Shown here piece after piece: positions 43,417 to 56,630 of a stretch of 64,000 nucleotides of DNA. Source of the DNA: Akanthomyces muscarius (taxonomy: Eukaryota > Ascomycota > Sordariomycetes > Hypocreales > Cordycipitaceae); assembly GCF_028009165.1 (NCBI RefSeq), contig NC_079246.1, forward strand, positions 2,604,001 to 2,668,000. Reading direction: 5' to 3'. The translations under genes and the position numbers were made by a program. The notes beneath the pieces are model-generated. The model saw only the letters and a program-made list of their open reading frames with translations, ran no database searches and was not told the DNA's origin. Position 1 is the first letter of the stretch. The number at the start of each line of letters is the position of its first letter.

Positions 43417-44049
43417 GGCGGAGGTTTGGATGTTGAATGATGGAATGGAACAGTGGTGGAATGGAGATAAAGGCTGTGAAAAAGCTAAGACGATGGCAAA
43501 AAGATGCGAATAATGAAGCACGAGAATGGATGTTGTAGAATGGAAGAAGAGAAAATGAGATCAGGACGAGGGCGAGCTGTTTATAAACCCGTTTCCCGCT
43601 GTGCTGAGTTCCTTCTTCCAGACCGTGAGGACTTGCCCGTTGTTGGCTCGAAGAGGCGCCTTCCTTTGGTGGTCTCCACGGCAAACGGAGGTCGTCGGCT
43701 AAGTTACCGAGGCAGCAAACGGCCAAATCACACCGCTGCCAACTGCTGCCTTCTCTGTTCATGGGTTTCCAGCATGTTCTCTCATTTCGCGTACGGAATT
43801 TAGTCATCATTGCTTCATACTAGTCGTTAATCAGAGCTCGTAGCGCGTAACATGAAAGGCTTTGCTTGCCATGGTCCGTCTATAAACGTGTGCTGTGAAT
43901 TCCACCCAAGAGGAAAATGCACGCAGGGGGAAAATCAAGATGCCTCGCCAAATGATGGCTTGTAGAACCACAAAAGAAAGAAATGCAACACGTAAACAAA
44001 TATTGTAAAGAAAAAAAGCCGCCCCTTATAAATCACCGCTCGCCTCTTT
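43417..44049. other. Intergenic, nothing recognised
   Basis: Promoter of the small secreted protein and 3' region of the C2H2 factor. No gene recognised. Confidence 0.45.
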
Positions 44050-47000
44050 TTAGAATCGTTTGCAGCCGTCACCGTCCTCGAGCTTCCTCAGCACACTGAC
44101 CGCATCAGAAATTAGAATACTGCGGCCACCAAAGTGCTCGCGCTCTAGAGCCTCGCGTGCGAGTCCCACCACGGCTTGCGCGTTGCGTCGACCGGCAAGA
44201 CGCTGAACCTGCGCCGGATGCATTTTGGCGGCGCTCTGCAGCCATTGGAGAGCGGCCGGCCGAGAGCTTCCATCATTCCACGCGCCGCTTCCATCCCGAC
44301 CAACATGTCCGAAAGCCCAGCAGATGAGGGCACAAACATAAATTCCCCAGAAATCAGAAATATCGTTGCAAGGAGAAGTGGACGCCGTCCCATTCCCGTT
44401 ATCATTAGGTCCGAGACCAAGGAACGCAACAAGAGCTCGAGCAGCAAACGCGGCAGCGACAGCCGAGCTTCCAGAGTCGCGCCATCGGGAAAGTTGGCTC
44501 TGGTGCTGTGTGAAGGCCGCCAGACGAAGAACCTTCTTGTTGAACACCCAGCTGTCGCCCGATACAGAAAGGGCGACATGCAAGGGGGTAAAATGGAGAG
44601 CCAAGTAAGTGTTGGCGACAGCCGAGTGCGCAAACAAGTTTAAGACATTCATCTGGCTAATGTCGACTCCGGAGAGGTCTTGAATCAAGTCGAGGCGGGT
44701 TGGGTTTTGTCGTGCGGGAAACTGCAAAGAATACGCCGCAAGAAGGACCGACGCATCAAATGGTGAAGACTCTTGGATGTCCAGCGGTTTGTATCCTTGC
44801 GCAATTGCCATTCCAACGCTGACTCGTGGACACTGAGGATTCAGCTTGGACCATGACTCCAGACTGGAGGCTTCCCAAAGCTTGGTGGTGTTAGCACTAA
44901 GAGGGATAGCCAAAGTACTAGGCGATGAATAGTCCAGTCCTAAAACAGCCACGGGTGCACGTTCAAAGTAGCGCATGCAGTGGATGTCGAGTAAGAAGCA
45001 AGAAGCGAGGAGCCGTCGGTGGGCTTCGTCTTCGACCCATGCTTCCCACGTATCTGGTCGGCCAAAGACTGCATTTTCCGAGAGTAGCGAAACTTGATGA
45101 TTAGCCTGTTTTATTGATTAGTCTAGCCATAAGGAATATACGGGCCTATAGCGTACCTTTTGGTAGAGAAGTGTGAATAGGTCGGAGGTTTGGAAAGCAT
45201 CTTTGTCGCGTCCCCGGAAGCGCAGATAATACTCTGAGAGAAGCACAGCTTGCATTGTTTGGATTGGCCAATGATCGGTACCGGATTCCTAGTGCACGTA
45301 AGCATTGCCAAACTATAACTCAAGGACTTTAATGCTTACTGTTTTAAGTTTGCATGCCGCATGGAAGTGAAGCTGGCTGCCGTTGATTCGATGGTCTTCA
45401 TGTCCAAGGAACTGTGTTGCTACAGCCGCCATAGCGCATTGTAGAATATATGTTGCATCGGACATGTTTTCGAGCGCCTTCTCGAAAGATAATCGATGGA
45501 TGATCGGATACATGGGATGCACCTTGTTCCAGTACACCTCGAGGTAGACCGGCACAGCCTCACGAACAGTTTGACTCAACGGCAAAATCGGCATGCCCTG
45601 CGGCGCGAAATGGTCAATGAATCTTACACCAGGGGGGGTGACTGAAAGTTGTGGTGATACCGTCCGTTCCTGGAAGATTGCTGGCGGTGCGGCCATGAGA
45701 ACACCAGCAGATCTGCCGGCAGCAAATGGCACAGGCAGTGCTCGAATGGTCGTGTTTGCGAGGAGAGGTTTTCCGGGTATAATGGACTCCTCCTCATAGC
45801 CAGAAATAGGAAATGAGTCTCGCATGCTTTGCCTCGTCATAGAAAAGCCAATAGAAGATGCATTGAGGCCGAAATCATAGCTGGTCGGGCCACCTATTCC
45901 CGCGTGGAATTGTACATTTGGCGATGCCGCAGACTGGGCCGTCGAAGAATTTCGATCGGTACTGGAGGATCTCGCGCGCTTGGATCGGTCGTTTGAACTG
46001 TCAGATGGCGTGGAGTATGAGCTCCCCGTCGCAGATGAATGTTTGCCCGGGCTATTGGATTGGTCGCCATCGGACATGTAGAAGTCGTGGCCGGGTTCTG
46101 GTGTCTTCTGATTGGCACTATTCACGACACTGACCGCATGCTGTGTAATATTACTCGGGAGGGGAGCTTCTAGCGATTGGGGCGTCGAGTCAGCAGAATA
46201 GCGGCTTTGAGGGCTCTGCGCATAGTATTGCTGCGGGCTGGCGGAAATCCTCGGCGGGGGCAATGTGTGGCCAAAAGGTCGGCTGGCAGAGCTCCAGGGG
46301 CTGTGCCCAGATGCATCGTGTCTTGGTGTGCTCGAGATGGGGCTGTGGGAGGAATTTGGCGCGCCGTAGGAGCCCAGTTGCATTGACCTGGATGGCGAAG
46401 AGCCATCAAAGCTCTGGCCTTGTCTTCGGTGGGAAGAACCGTGAAGTCGTGGGTCCTCTGATGCCAGCCGTTCGTCCTGCTCATGTCGCTGCTGATGCCT
46501 CTCTAACAAGTCTTTACGATGGAAGACTTTATTGCACCCGGGGACACTGCAAGCCAAGTCGGGCGGTTGGTGGCTGAGCTGATGTCGTCGCAAATGCTCG
46601 GCGCGCGTGAATGTTTTTGGCGGACGGCACATTTCGCATGTATGCACCGGGACGCCCTTCTTCGCTCGACTCACCCTTCCAGTAATTGGGGTCAGCTTGA
46701 CGCCAGGCTCACCCATGCTGCTGCCTGGCATCATCGGGCGCATGTCGTGGCCGGCGCCATACGGCTGTCCGTGCGAATACGAATACCCCATGGACTCGTT
46801 GCTACCGCTTTCCCGGTGAACACCAGGGGCAGGGAGGTGTTGCTGAAGATGGCGAGGCGCAGAGGACTCGGAGGTAGGTGAGTAGGTGCTGTGTGGAGAA
46901 GCACCTCGAGAGTAGTCGGATGGTGATGGGTTGTTCTGCATGGACAATTCAGACGAGGTGGGATAGCTAGAACCCGGCAGCGGCGAGGAATGCGGAACTG

Positions 47001-47070
47001 TTCTTGATGACGAGCTGCGAGGCTGAGAGTCGTCATCGACGCTATTCATGATGTTCCTGAGGCTGGCCAT
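44050..47070 (-). CDS. C2H2 zinc-finger transcription factor with fungal-specific domain
   Basis: Three exons: 45340-47070, 45157-45288 and 44050-45105, with two 51-bp introns; 972 residues. The N-terminal 130 residues are Ser/Pro/Gln-rich. Two adjacent C2H2 fingers (about 143-200) read CEMCRPPKTFTRAEHLRRH and CSVPGCNKVFHRKDLLERH, preceded by a basic RAKKG segment. A long disordered Ser-rich region follows (200-460), then a fungal-specific transcription-factor domain (about 480-780) including YPIIHRLSFEKAL and YFERAPVAVLGLDYSSP. This C2H2-plus-fungal_trans layout occurs in Klf1-like regulators; the exact orthologue cannot be set without a search. Upstream of its start lies 8.2 kb without another gene, which suggests a long regulatory region or leader. 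Confidence 0.85.
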
Positions 47071-49415
47071 GCTGAGCGAGTCAACAGAGTCCAGTATCGA
47101 GGCGATGAGATGCCAACGGCGAGAGCGCCCCGAGGACAGCTACCAACGGGAACTTTTTTGCCAGCCAAAGCGAAAGACGGTAGCAGATGTTCGTCTGGAT
47201 ATTTGATAGCAGTGATCGCAAGCCAACCTGCTTTTACTGGTAAGAAGAAAATGTTGCGTTGGTTGGTCCTGTTGGGTTGGCGGCCAAAATAAGGCGGCTC
47301 GCAGGTTGGCTCGTGCCAAAACAGCGTTGGTTACACAGAAGTTGGGTCAGCCGCGTGTTAGTAGCAGGAGTAGTGACAGAGCAGAACCGCTGTCGTACAC
47401 AAATGCCATCTGAGGGGAGGGGCTGGGTGAGATACAAAGCAGAGGAGCGCGACGAGTTTAAAGATTACAAGAAATGGGTGAAGTAGAAGTTATTCCAGGC
47501 TGAGTACGCAGGGAGGGAGGAAGAGTTGCGGTGTTAGCTAGAATTCCCAGCGAAGGCGTATGGAACCGCCGTGACCCACGTCCATTTGGACATGTTAGCG
47601 AGAGCTGAGGCATGGTCTCCATGTACAGGATACATTGGCGGCGGCGCCAGGCAAACCCCAGAATCCTTGGGTGTGGCAGTGACTTGACGTATGAAGAGCG
47701 TCAGCGCGGGCAGCCACAATGGGCGCCAGCGGGCAGCGGGGTGCGCGCAGACCGCGGCGCGATGGGAGCGACTGGAGCGAGCCAGCCAGCCAACGAACAT
47801 GGCTGTGTACCAGTGACAAAGGCCGAGGAAACGGACAGGGATAGCTTTGGCAAAGTTGAGTGGGGAGAAGCACCGTGGACACGAAACACCCCCAAAAGCC
47901 AGGGTGAGAGGGTGAGAGGAAGTTGGTGTGGTGTGGCAGGTGTGGACATGGCACGCCAAAGCTGGAAGCCTCGTCTGAGAAGAGCCCACCACGTGTTGAC
48001 TAGCCCTACCAACAAGGTCATCTAGGCGAACCGTTGCGAGCACGGGAGACGTTGGGATGGAGCGTGGTCTTGCCGGCGACGGAGAGGAGCTGGAGCGAGC
48101 CGCTTGGAGAAGCGAACGGTGTAATAGATGGCACTTGGTCGGGCGGTGTTGAGGGGTGTGATGCCTCCCGTGTCGAGAGCATCCGTAGCCCGGCAAGATT
48201 AGTTGATAATTGACTAGTTGGGAAGGGGAGCTTGACGCGCGCGCTGGGCGCACACCCACGCTGGGCTTGGTTGGTGGGCACAACCCGCAATCGCGCTGCG
48301 AGTTTGTCGTGGTGTGGCAGCTTGGCTGACGACTGGTTTGCTGGTTGGCTGAGTCGGCCAGCCTTGACGGCCAGCAACACCAGCCGGACTGTGTCCGGGC
48401 AAGCTGATTACTTCATGCCAGTAGTTCTGACAGCGGGAAGACTGATTGTCGTAGCAGCCTGAAAGAGATTGCGCTGGTGGCTCAGACTGATCATGGGTGA
48501 CGAGCGGCGCTGGCCACGGATAGAGTACCAGGCGTTCGTTCGCCAGGTCGAAGTCTGGCTGACAGGGGCGTAGCAGGGTGGGATGTGCTGGTGGGATGGC
48601 GTCCGCAGCACCTCGTACATATGACCTGGAGGATGTGAGTGTGACGGATTTCTGCTGCACGCTATTCCGGGTCCTGGACGAGTCAGGCTGGTGCAGAACA
48701 AGCGTTATGGAGCTACTGAGCAGCGCCATGCAAGCCGCACAGGCAATCTGCATGGGCTGGCTGGAAGATGTTGGTCGGTCGTCGGCAAATCTGCGAACCG
48801 GATGGACAGTGTGGACTCTCTGCATATTAAATGCATCATCCCTGCAGCGAGGACTGCGAGATGAGATAACAAGTGGCGGGGGGTTGCAGCTCCCCCCAAG
48901 AAGAAATGCAGCGTGCGAGTATTGTTAAAATGTAGTATTCTCATCGCCTCGCTGGCTCTCGGTCTGATGTATCCGTAGCGCCCTGGCCAATGTTGGCGGA
49001 TCTTGCTATGCACGCACGGTTGCGATGATCTAAGGACGCGGATCATATAGGGATTGTCGCTGATGATCCCCGTGATAACGGGAGGCTGCGTTAGAGACGT
49101 GGCACTAGGGCTGGAGTTGCAGGGCAGTTTCGACATGGCGCGGTGAGGATGAGAAGCTTTCATCTGCCAGGTGTAAACGTTCGATAGGCACAAACGCACG
49201 CAAACGAGGGTATTTGGAGCAGCCAGTCTTCAGGTGCCAACAGCTGTTAGGTACAGATGACCCCAGGCACTGAACGCCCGGTCACGTCACAGAGCAAGCT
49301 TGTTACGAGGTAGCTACCTCAGATAAGTTAGGCAGCTGGCGGCGCGGCAGGCAATTCAGTCTTTGGCCAGCCGAATCCAGTTATTTCGCCCGCTGTGTCC
49401 AGCGCCGAGTCTAGA

Positions 49416-49435
49416 AGCCAGCCAGCCAGCCAGCC
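49416..49435. repeat. (AGCC)5 microsatellite
   Basis: Five uninterrupted AGCC units in gene-free sequence. Confidence 0.85.
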
Positions 49436-49821
49436 TGGTTCGGGGTGGCTCCCGCTCCCGGCGCCGCATGGTCTTTCAGCATCATAGGCAAACCCGCGCA
49501 CCTGATGGCGGAGCTGGACGTGGAAAATAAAACCCACCAACCAGCACGGCAAGCTGGGTAATAAGCGAGGGGCCTGAGGTGATTTCGAGGCAGTTAATAG
49601 GTAGTCATATCGCATCGACTGTGCAGCGCTACGAGTATCAGAGAACAAAGTGATGAGTGACATGGCTGGCCACTTCTCTCTCACCCGGTGCAAAGATGAT
49701 GGCCTTTTATGAAGCAATCCCACGGCAAATCTCAGCATTTAAATACACACTGTGCCTCTGAAGGACATAATAAAAATCACAGGACGTAGTTCTTTGTGGT
49801 AACACCGTAACAGTATCATCA

Positions 49822-49882
49822 GCCTAGGTAGGTACCTATTCAGCCAGGTGCCTACCTACCTACCTTAGGTGCCTACCTAGGC
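49822..49882. repeat. Imperfect inverted repeat, AGGTA/TACCT-rich
   Basis: Left arm GCCTAGGTAGGTACC (49822-49836) is complementary to the right arm (49868-49882) at 14 of 15 positions, with a 31-base loop that itself holds repeated CCTA and AGGTGCC units. It could form a cruciform or hairpin. Confidence 0.8.
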
Positions 49883-52800
49883 AAACTGTCAAGAACCACT
49901 GGGGCAGGCAATGAGGCGGCACACCTGGGGCTTGGCGCTCAGCACCTCGAGCTCAAACCCTGCACTTGGCAAGAACAAAGCCAAACCCCCCCCCCTCGGC
50001 GACAATGGCTCCCTGTGGAGGCGGGCAGACGAGGCTGCTGGAGTCGTGTCCATCGCGCCCACTCCAGACGACAGCCTGGCACCCCTTGGTTGCATTCTCA
50101 ACACCACGCCGGCGAGTTGGTTTGCGTAGCGTTGCGTCGCCGCTTTTTAGCGTCGAAACGGCCTGCAGTGTGCTGCAGTCTTTTGCTCAGGTCTCACTGC
50201 TGTGGCTGGCCCGGGCTGACCCTGGAGCATGCCGGATTGGGCAAAAAAAAGCGTCGCAGCGCTGCTAGCTCGGCGCCGCTCTCCACTGGGGGCCCTATGG
50301 CTAACGGCCTGCCTAACCCGACCAGGTGCGCGCCGCTGAGCGGCCATCCCTGTTGCCTGCCTGTACCAGATGTTTTAGTTGAGGTATCTTCCTACTGCTC
50401 GTTGCCGCTTGCCAAGCAGCGACGGGCTGCATCCATTCTCTCAAAGGCAGTAACGTACTGAGTACATCCATCACACCGCTAACTAACCCCAGACCCAACC
50501 AACCTGCTCGCGCACCACAGTTAGCCGAACTGTCATGTCCAGGAAGAGCATCACTGCTACAAGTACATGACTTGTTCAATGGCGTGCTGACCTAGCTGCT
50601 TGTTAGTTAGTCCTAGTCGCCTCCACGGAGCAGCAAACATTGTACCGGGCCCTATCAAGCCTGTGCCAACTTGACGCCTCGTCCAGCCTTTTTTGCCCTC
50701 GGACAAATGCAAGTCAGAGATCGGCAGCCGAATCAAGATGAAGCACGCACGCAGCGACCAGCACGCATAAGCCCGTCGCCCCCAAAGCTCTGCTCTGTCC
50801 GCCCCCGTTCGCGCCTCGTGACGCAGCCATGTCCTGCTAGTCGAGGCAGCCCTCCTCCGACTTGCCCATGTAGACGAGTCACATATCCCGCCAGCTCCAG
50901 AGCCCGGTCTGTTGCTCTTTTTGGTGTGGGGATGAGCATCACTCTGAGCCACGAGGCTCTGCAGCATGCGCCCTTGACCCCCGGGAGGAGCCACAGCATC
51001 TGCCAAACCGACTCACTCGCTCCCTTTCAACCTCGTTAATACCTGACGCCCGCACCGCTCGCTCCATCTGAGTCGCCAAACTGCCCGGATGGGTTGCCTG
51101 TCACACACTGCGGTGCGACGGCGCTGACCGCCACTCTTTTTGCTCCAAGGGCCAGGTCCGCCCTCATGGAGCTCATTTGCCTGTCTCCTCGCTGCAGCAT
51201 ACTGGCGTCAAATTTTGCTGGTTACACAAGAATACGTCAGTTACTCATGTAGAGCTCGAGCACGAAGGAACTCGCACCTGCAATGCAAGACGCAGGCCTC
51301 GGCCGGGGGTCATCATCGGACATTAGGGAACCTGCTTGGAGACCCTCTTATTTGGGCCATCATCTAGCCGGGCTGCATCGAGGAAAGTGTCCGTCGATGT
51401 GAACAAGAATGGCCTCGCTTCTACATGCTAGTATTTGTCCTTGCACCAGCAAATTGGCAGCCACACCCTCATTCACGAAGGATTTCTCAGCCAGACAAGC
51501 TGATGTGTCGTGGTCGGCTAGCTGGTTCGGGCTCCAGCACCGGACTGTCGGGATCCGCACAACAGCAAACCAAGCCGCAGCTTGGTCTCCGCCTGTAAGT
51601 AAACGAGTTTTCTGAGCTGTAACAAAAGCTGCGCTGACGCCACGCCTGGAGTGGACAAACGCAATCGCATCGCTAACGGCGTATGGTGACTGCAAAGGGC
51701 AGGAAATTACTATCCGTCGCGAGCGCCCATCTCAGCCTATGCAGCCAGCTTGCAGCAGCTAGTAACAGCTAGCAGCAAACTTGCAGAAAACTTGGAGAAA
51801 ACTTGCAGAAGACAACGACCACCGCGTCGCAGCACGCCATGACACTGCGCATACAGCCCCGCATTGCCTGCGCTGCCTCACTCCAGTTGGCCATTAACTT
51901 GCCTGCATATTCGTCACTTATTACGGGCAAATAACTCCCTGCAGCCTCTTGACGGCTAGGAGCAATCAATATTTGCGAAGTATTAGGCAGCTGCAGTCTC
52001 CAAAATGTCTTGCCGACACAATATGCCATCAACGCTGTATCCGCCAACCACTCCGGCCACGAGCCGATGACATACTTGTCATCGGCCAAGCAGCCTAGGC
52101 CATGCGGCTGGATGGCCATAACTTGGCTGCATGAGTAACAACATCCCATGCCGCCTAGCGGTCTTGTCCATGGCAGACGGACTTCCTGGTTTGCCAACTC
52201 TGCCACGCAATGGCACTATGATGGTTTCATGCCCAAAAACTTATGCGTCCCCATCAAAGATGTCATCAAGGCTCTCCAGACAGTTTTTTCCTTGCTCGTT
52301 TATTTCAGCCATGATAACTCTGCCCCGCTTCTGCTTGCTAAAGGCGGGCGCGTATGTCGGTCTCGGCGGGTATTGGCATGTTTGTGGAGATGAAGACCCG
52401 CGTGCCAATGTTGCTCCTCATTGCTGCATGGCCTGCGGCGGGCGGCGGTCAGGATTCAAGTGACCTCGAGTCCGGCCGTGATAAACGCCCGCAATTGTCA
52501 ATGGCGCTACATGTGCTCATTTCTGGTGACTGGAACTCGGCGTCGCTTAAGGACCCGACCAGTCTGCATGGTGGCGGAGGCGTTGGCAGCACTTTATACG
52601 TCAGTGGGCGTCAGTGCGATGCATGACTGGAAAAATTTTACTTAACTGCGGCTCATATCGTACAAAATGCAATCAAACGGCGCAGATTGATTCACATCGG
52701 TAATACGGGCCGCCGTGTCTACCCCGGGTACACCAGAAACGTTAACAACAGCTCCCATTGAAGTACTTCTTGGCTTTCAGCTGGGCGTATTAAGCCACCA

Positions 52801-55320
52801 CCTCGGCGTATTCGGCTGCGCTCAACTTTTTTTCGGTGGCCATGTCATATCAGGCTCGGAGAACCTACCAAGCGCCTCTTTTCTGCTTTCCCACACCCTG
52901 CAGGATGTGCCATGTTGCTCCCCGATTACCCTGTCAGTTTGGAGACTCAACTAAGCAGCGGGATGTAACCCCCCAATCTGGCGATGCGAGAAAGTAGAAG
53001 GCCCCCAATCCATGACCAACGGTCGCAAAGGAAGCGCTTTTGTTGCTTACACGGTTCGATGAGCAATGGGCTGATATATGGCGGCCGTGCCCGTGTAAAT
53101 GGGCTGCGATGGCTTGCCAACCCCCCCGCTTTCCAGGGCTTTCCACAAGCCGCTGCCCCTCCTTGGGAACGGTGTATCATTTGCACAAAGTACGACCGAG
53201 GGAGGGTTCACTAGTCGGCTCCGTATATTTCTTCTTTTTGCCCTACCAGAAGCTCTTGATTTATCCCTCTGGCTGGCGTCCGAGAGGCTGAACGAACCAA
53301 AAGCAGAAAGTCTCCGAACAGCCGCAAACGGGACCCAGAGGCGCCCACCTGGGACGGAGTCTGGTTGGCGAGGCTCATCCCAAGTACACTGTACAAGACT
53401 GTCACAGAACGGTTCGAGGGCCACCAAATAAAGGCCTCAAGTGGAGAGAATGGGCCGTTTGTCGCGCTCTGTTGCTTGCTTCAGCCATTGTTCCATGCTA
53501 CAAGTGAAATGGCGCTTATTCACAGCTGAAGTCACCAAGCACTCACACCCCCCCTCCACCACCTGTGATGGAGGGCTGGGTCTAACCACTGGCTCAGTGT
53601 GTCTACCATCGTGTGTCACACCATCTACCCGAGCCGGTTTTTTTTGTCTTGTGTGCCGTTTTACTGCGAGATTTGACGAATGATGCCCTTTTCAGAAGAA
53701 AGGTGTAAATTACATTAGCAAAAAAGAACGAGTGTGACGCGGGGAAGGGGAGGGACGGGCAGTCACATGAGTGATGGTGCAAGCAAGGCTGAACTGTCCG
53801 CCAGCCCAGCAGCGGAGGCGCGCCAGCCTTGTGCACTATGAGCTTCGGACTATATATGTTTATTTAATCTACATTTCTCGAAAGAAGGCAATGATAACCG
53901 GCTCGTTTATCCCAGGTTGTTTCATGACACACGCCCAGGTGGACTAACTGATGCGGCTGAAGGAAAATCAAAGGGCTATTTCTTGGCTTCGTTTTAGACC
54001 AAGCCTCTTGGACAAGGTGGGGAGGAAGGGGGGCCGACGCCATGCGGAGAAGAATTGCGTAGGGTATTTCGGCTGCTTAATATTGGGAACGAAGCTTATA
54101 TTACTTTATTGCCAGCTACTTGTTCTAAGCCCCGAATCGCGGGGCTGAGCCTGGGAAAGGTGAATTTGTTGATGTCGGGTGAGACGGAAGCCATTTGCCG
54201 ATGCGCCGCCGACGACAGTGTCGGCTATAGTCCTTGGCCCGTAGCCATTTTGTTCTGGCTATCTCTTGCTTCATGCTTCTGTTGAGAGTCCTACTTAGCG
54301 GTGCCATTGAGAGAAAAAAAGGCAATTAGTGGCGTGGGGGACAACGGCATCTGGCAAGGTTCGGTGATGTCGCCAATTGCACCATCTGCCGGTTCTTCCG
54401 GCGAGTCCAAAGTGCCAGACCGGCATTGCCTCTTTCACCTTGGGGTTTCTTAAAGATATAGAAAAAGACGTTGTGAGAATGACTCCTGGTCCAAGACCCT
54501 GGCATTCATTATGGTTTTCGGGGAGCAAACGTCGTTGCGAGTCGCTAGACTTGGCGACCTGATCTGGTTGTCCGTTGGTATACTAGTCAAGCACTCTCCA
54601 ACGACGACTCCGTCGTGATTAGAAATCGAGCAAAGACGAGTATATACGTGAGTCGAGTACCTCTATTGAACATGGCAGTGCCGTTCAAGACATCTTGGTG
54701 CCTGTTTATATGTTGACGAGTCACAATGGAGACGGTAGAGTAGAGCAGATCCTGAACCGTGTATTTTTGCATGTGAAACGAAGCGTACAATGATCAAAAC
54801 AAGACTTCAAATTCATTCGGTAAACCAAAACTAAAACCTGTTAAACCAATTTCCTCCAAAAACACAAAAAAAACTTAAATAAGTTTTGGCGCCTCAAACT
54901 CCGCAGACAATAAAAAAAATCCCCTTCATAGGTTAAAAGAGCGTCTTTTTGAGTGAGCTTTCCCATATGAGATTAAAAAGGAATAAAAGCGGCACATGTG
55001 CCTCATCCCATCCCTCTGCGTTACAAGAAACCCGGCAAGCCTGCACAAGGTTCCATGTATGAATGGCAGGCCCGCAGTACCTTAAACCCAATACACTAAT
55101 GGCATTAGAGCTACCGGGTAGGCAATGGCAATGTGAGAATTCCAGTTCTGGCGATTCCATGCCAGTACATAGGAGGTATGCAATAATCATTGCTTAAGTG
55201 ATAAAAAACAAGGAGCTGAACGAGCAAAAACAAGAAGCTGAACGAGCTGTCGACAAATCCGTGGTCGCCTCATCCAGACGGTGTTGTATCGGGCATATGC
55301 CCTTTGTGTCGTTCAATGAG

Positions 55321-56630
<1,310 letters not shown>

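Larger units (their letters stand above)
47071..55320. other. 8.2-kb stretch without a recognised gene
   Basis: Between the start of the C2H2 factor and the stop of PCT1 (both minus strand). Dozens of frames of 60-250 codons exist on both strands, the largest at 47534-48283 (minus), but they are mutually overlapping, Pro/Arg/Ala-biased or Cys/Trp-rich, and show no domain. Composition changes along it, with GC-rich parts (47.6-48.6, 50.0-51.2 kb) and AT-rich parts (54.8-55.2 kb). An imperfect inverted repeat (49822-49882) and an (AGCC)5 run (49416-49435) are its only clear structures. It probably holds the regulatory region of the C2H2 factor and possibly non-coding transcripts. Confidence 0.5.

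Noticed and set aside
47534..48283. 249-codon minus-strand frame upstream of the C2H2 factor
   Set aside because: Pro/Arg/Ser-rich without domain, overlapped by equally long frames in other frames; treated as leader or intergenic sequence.
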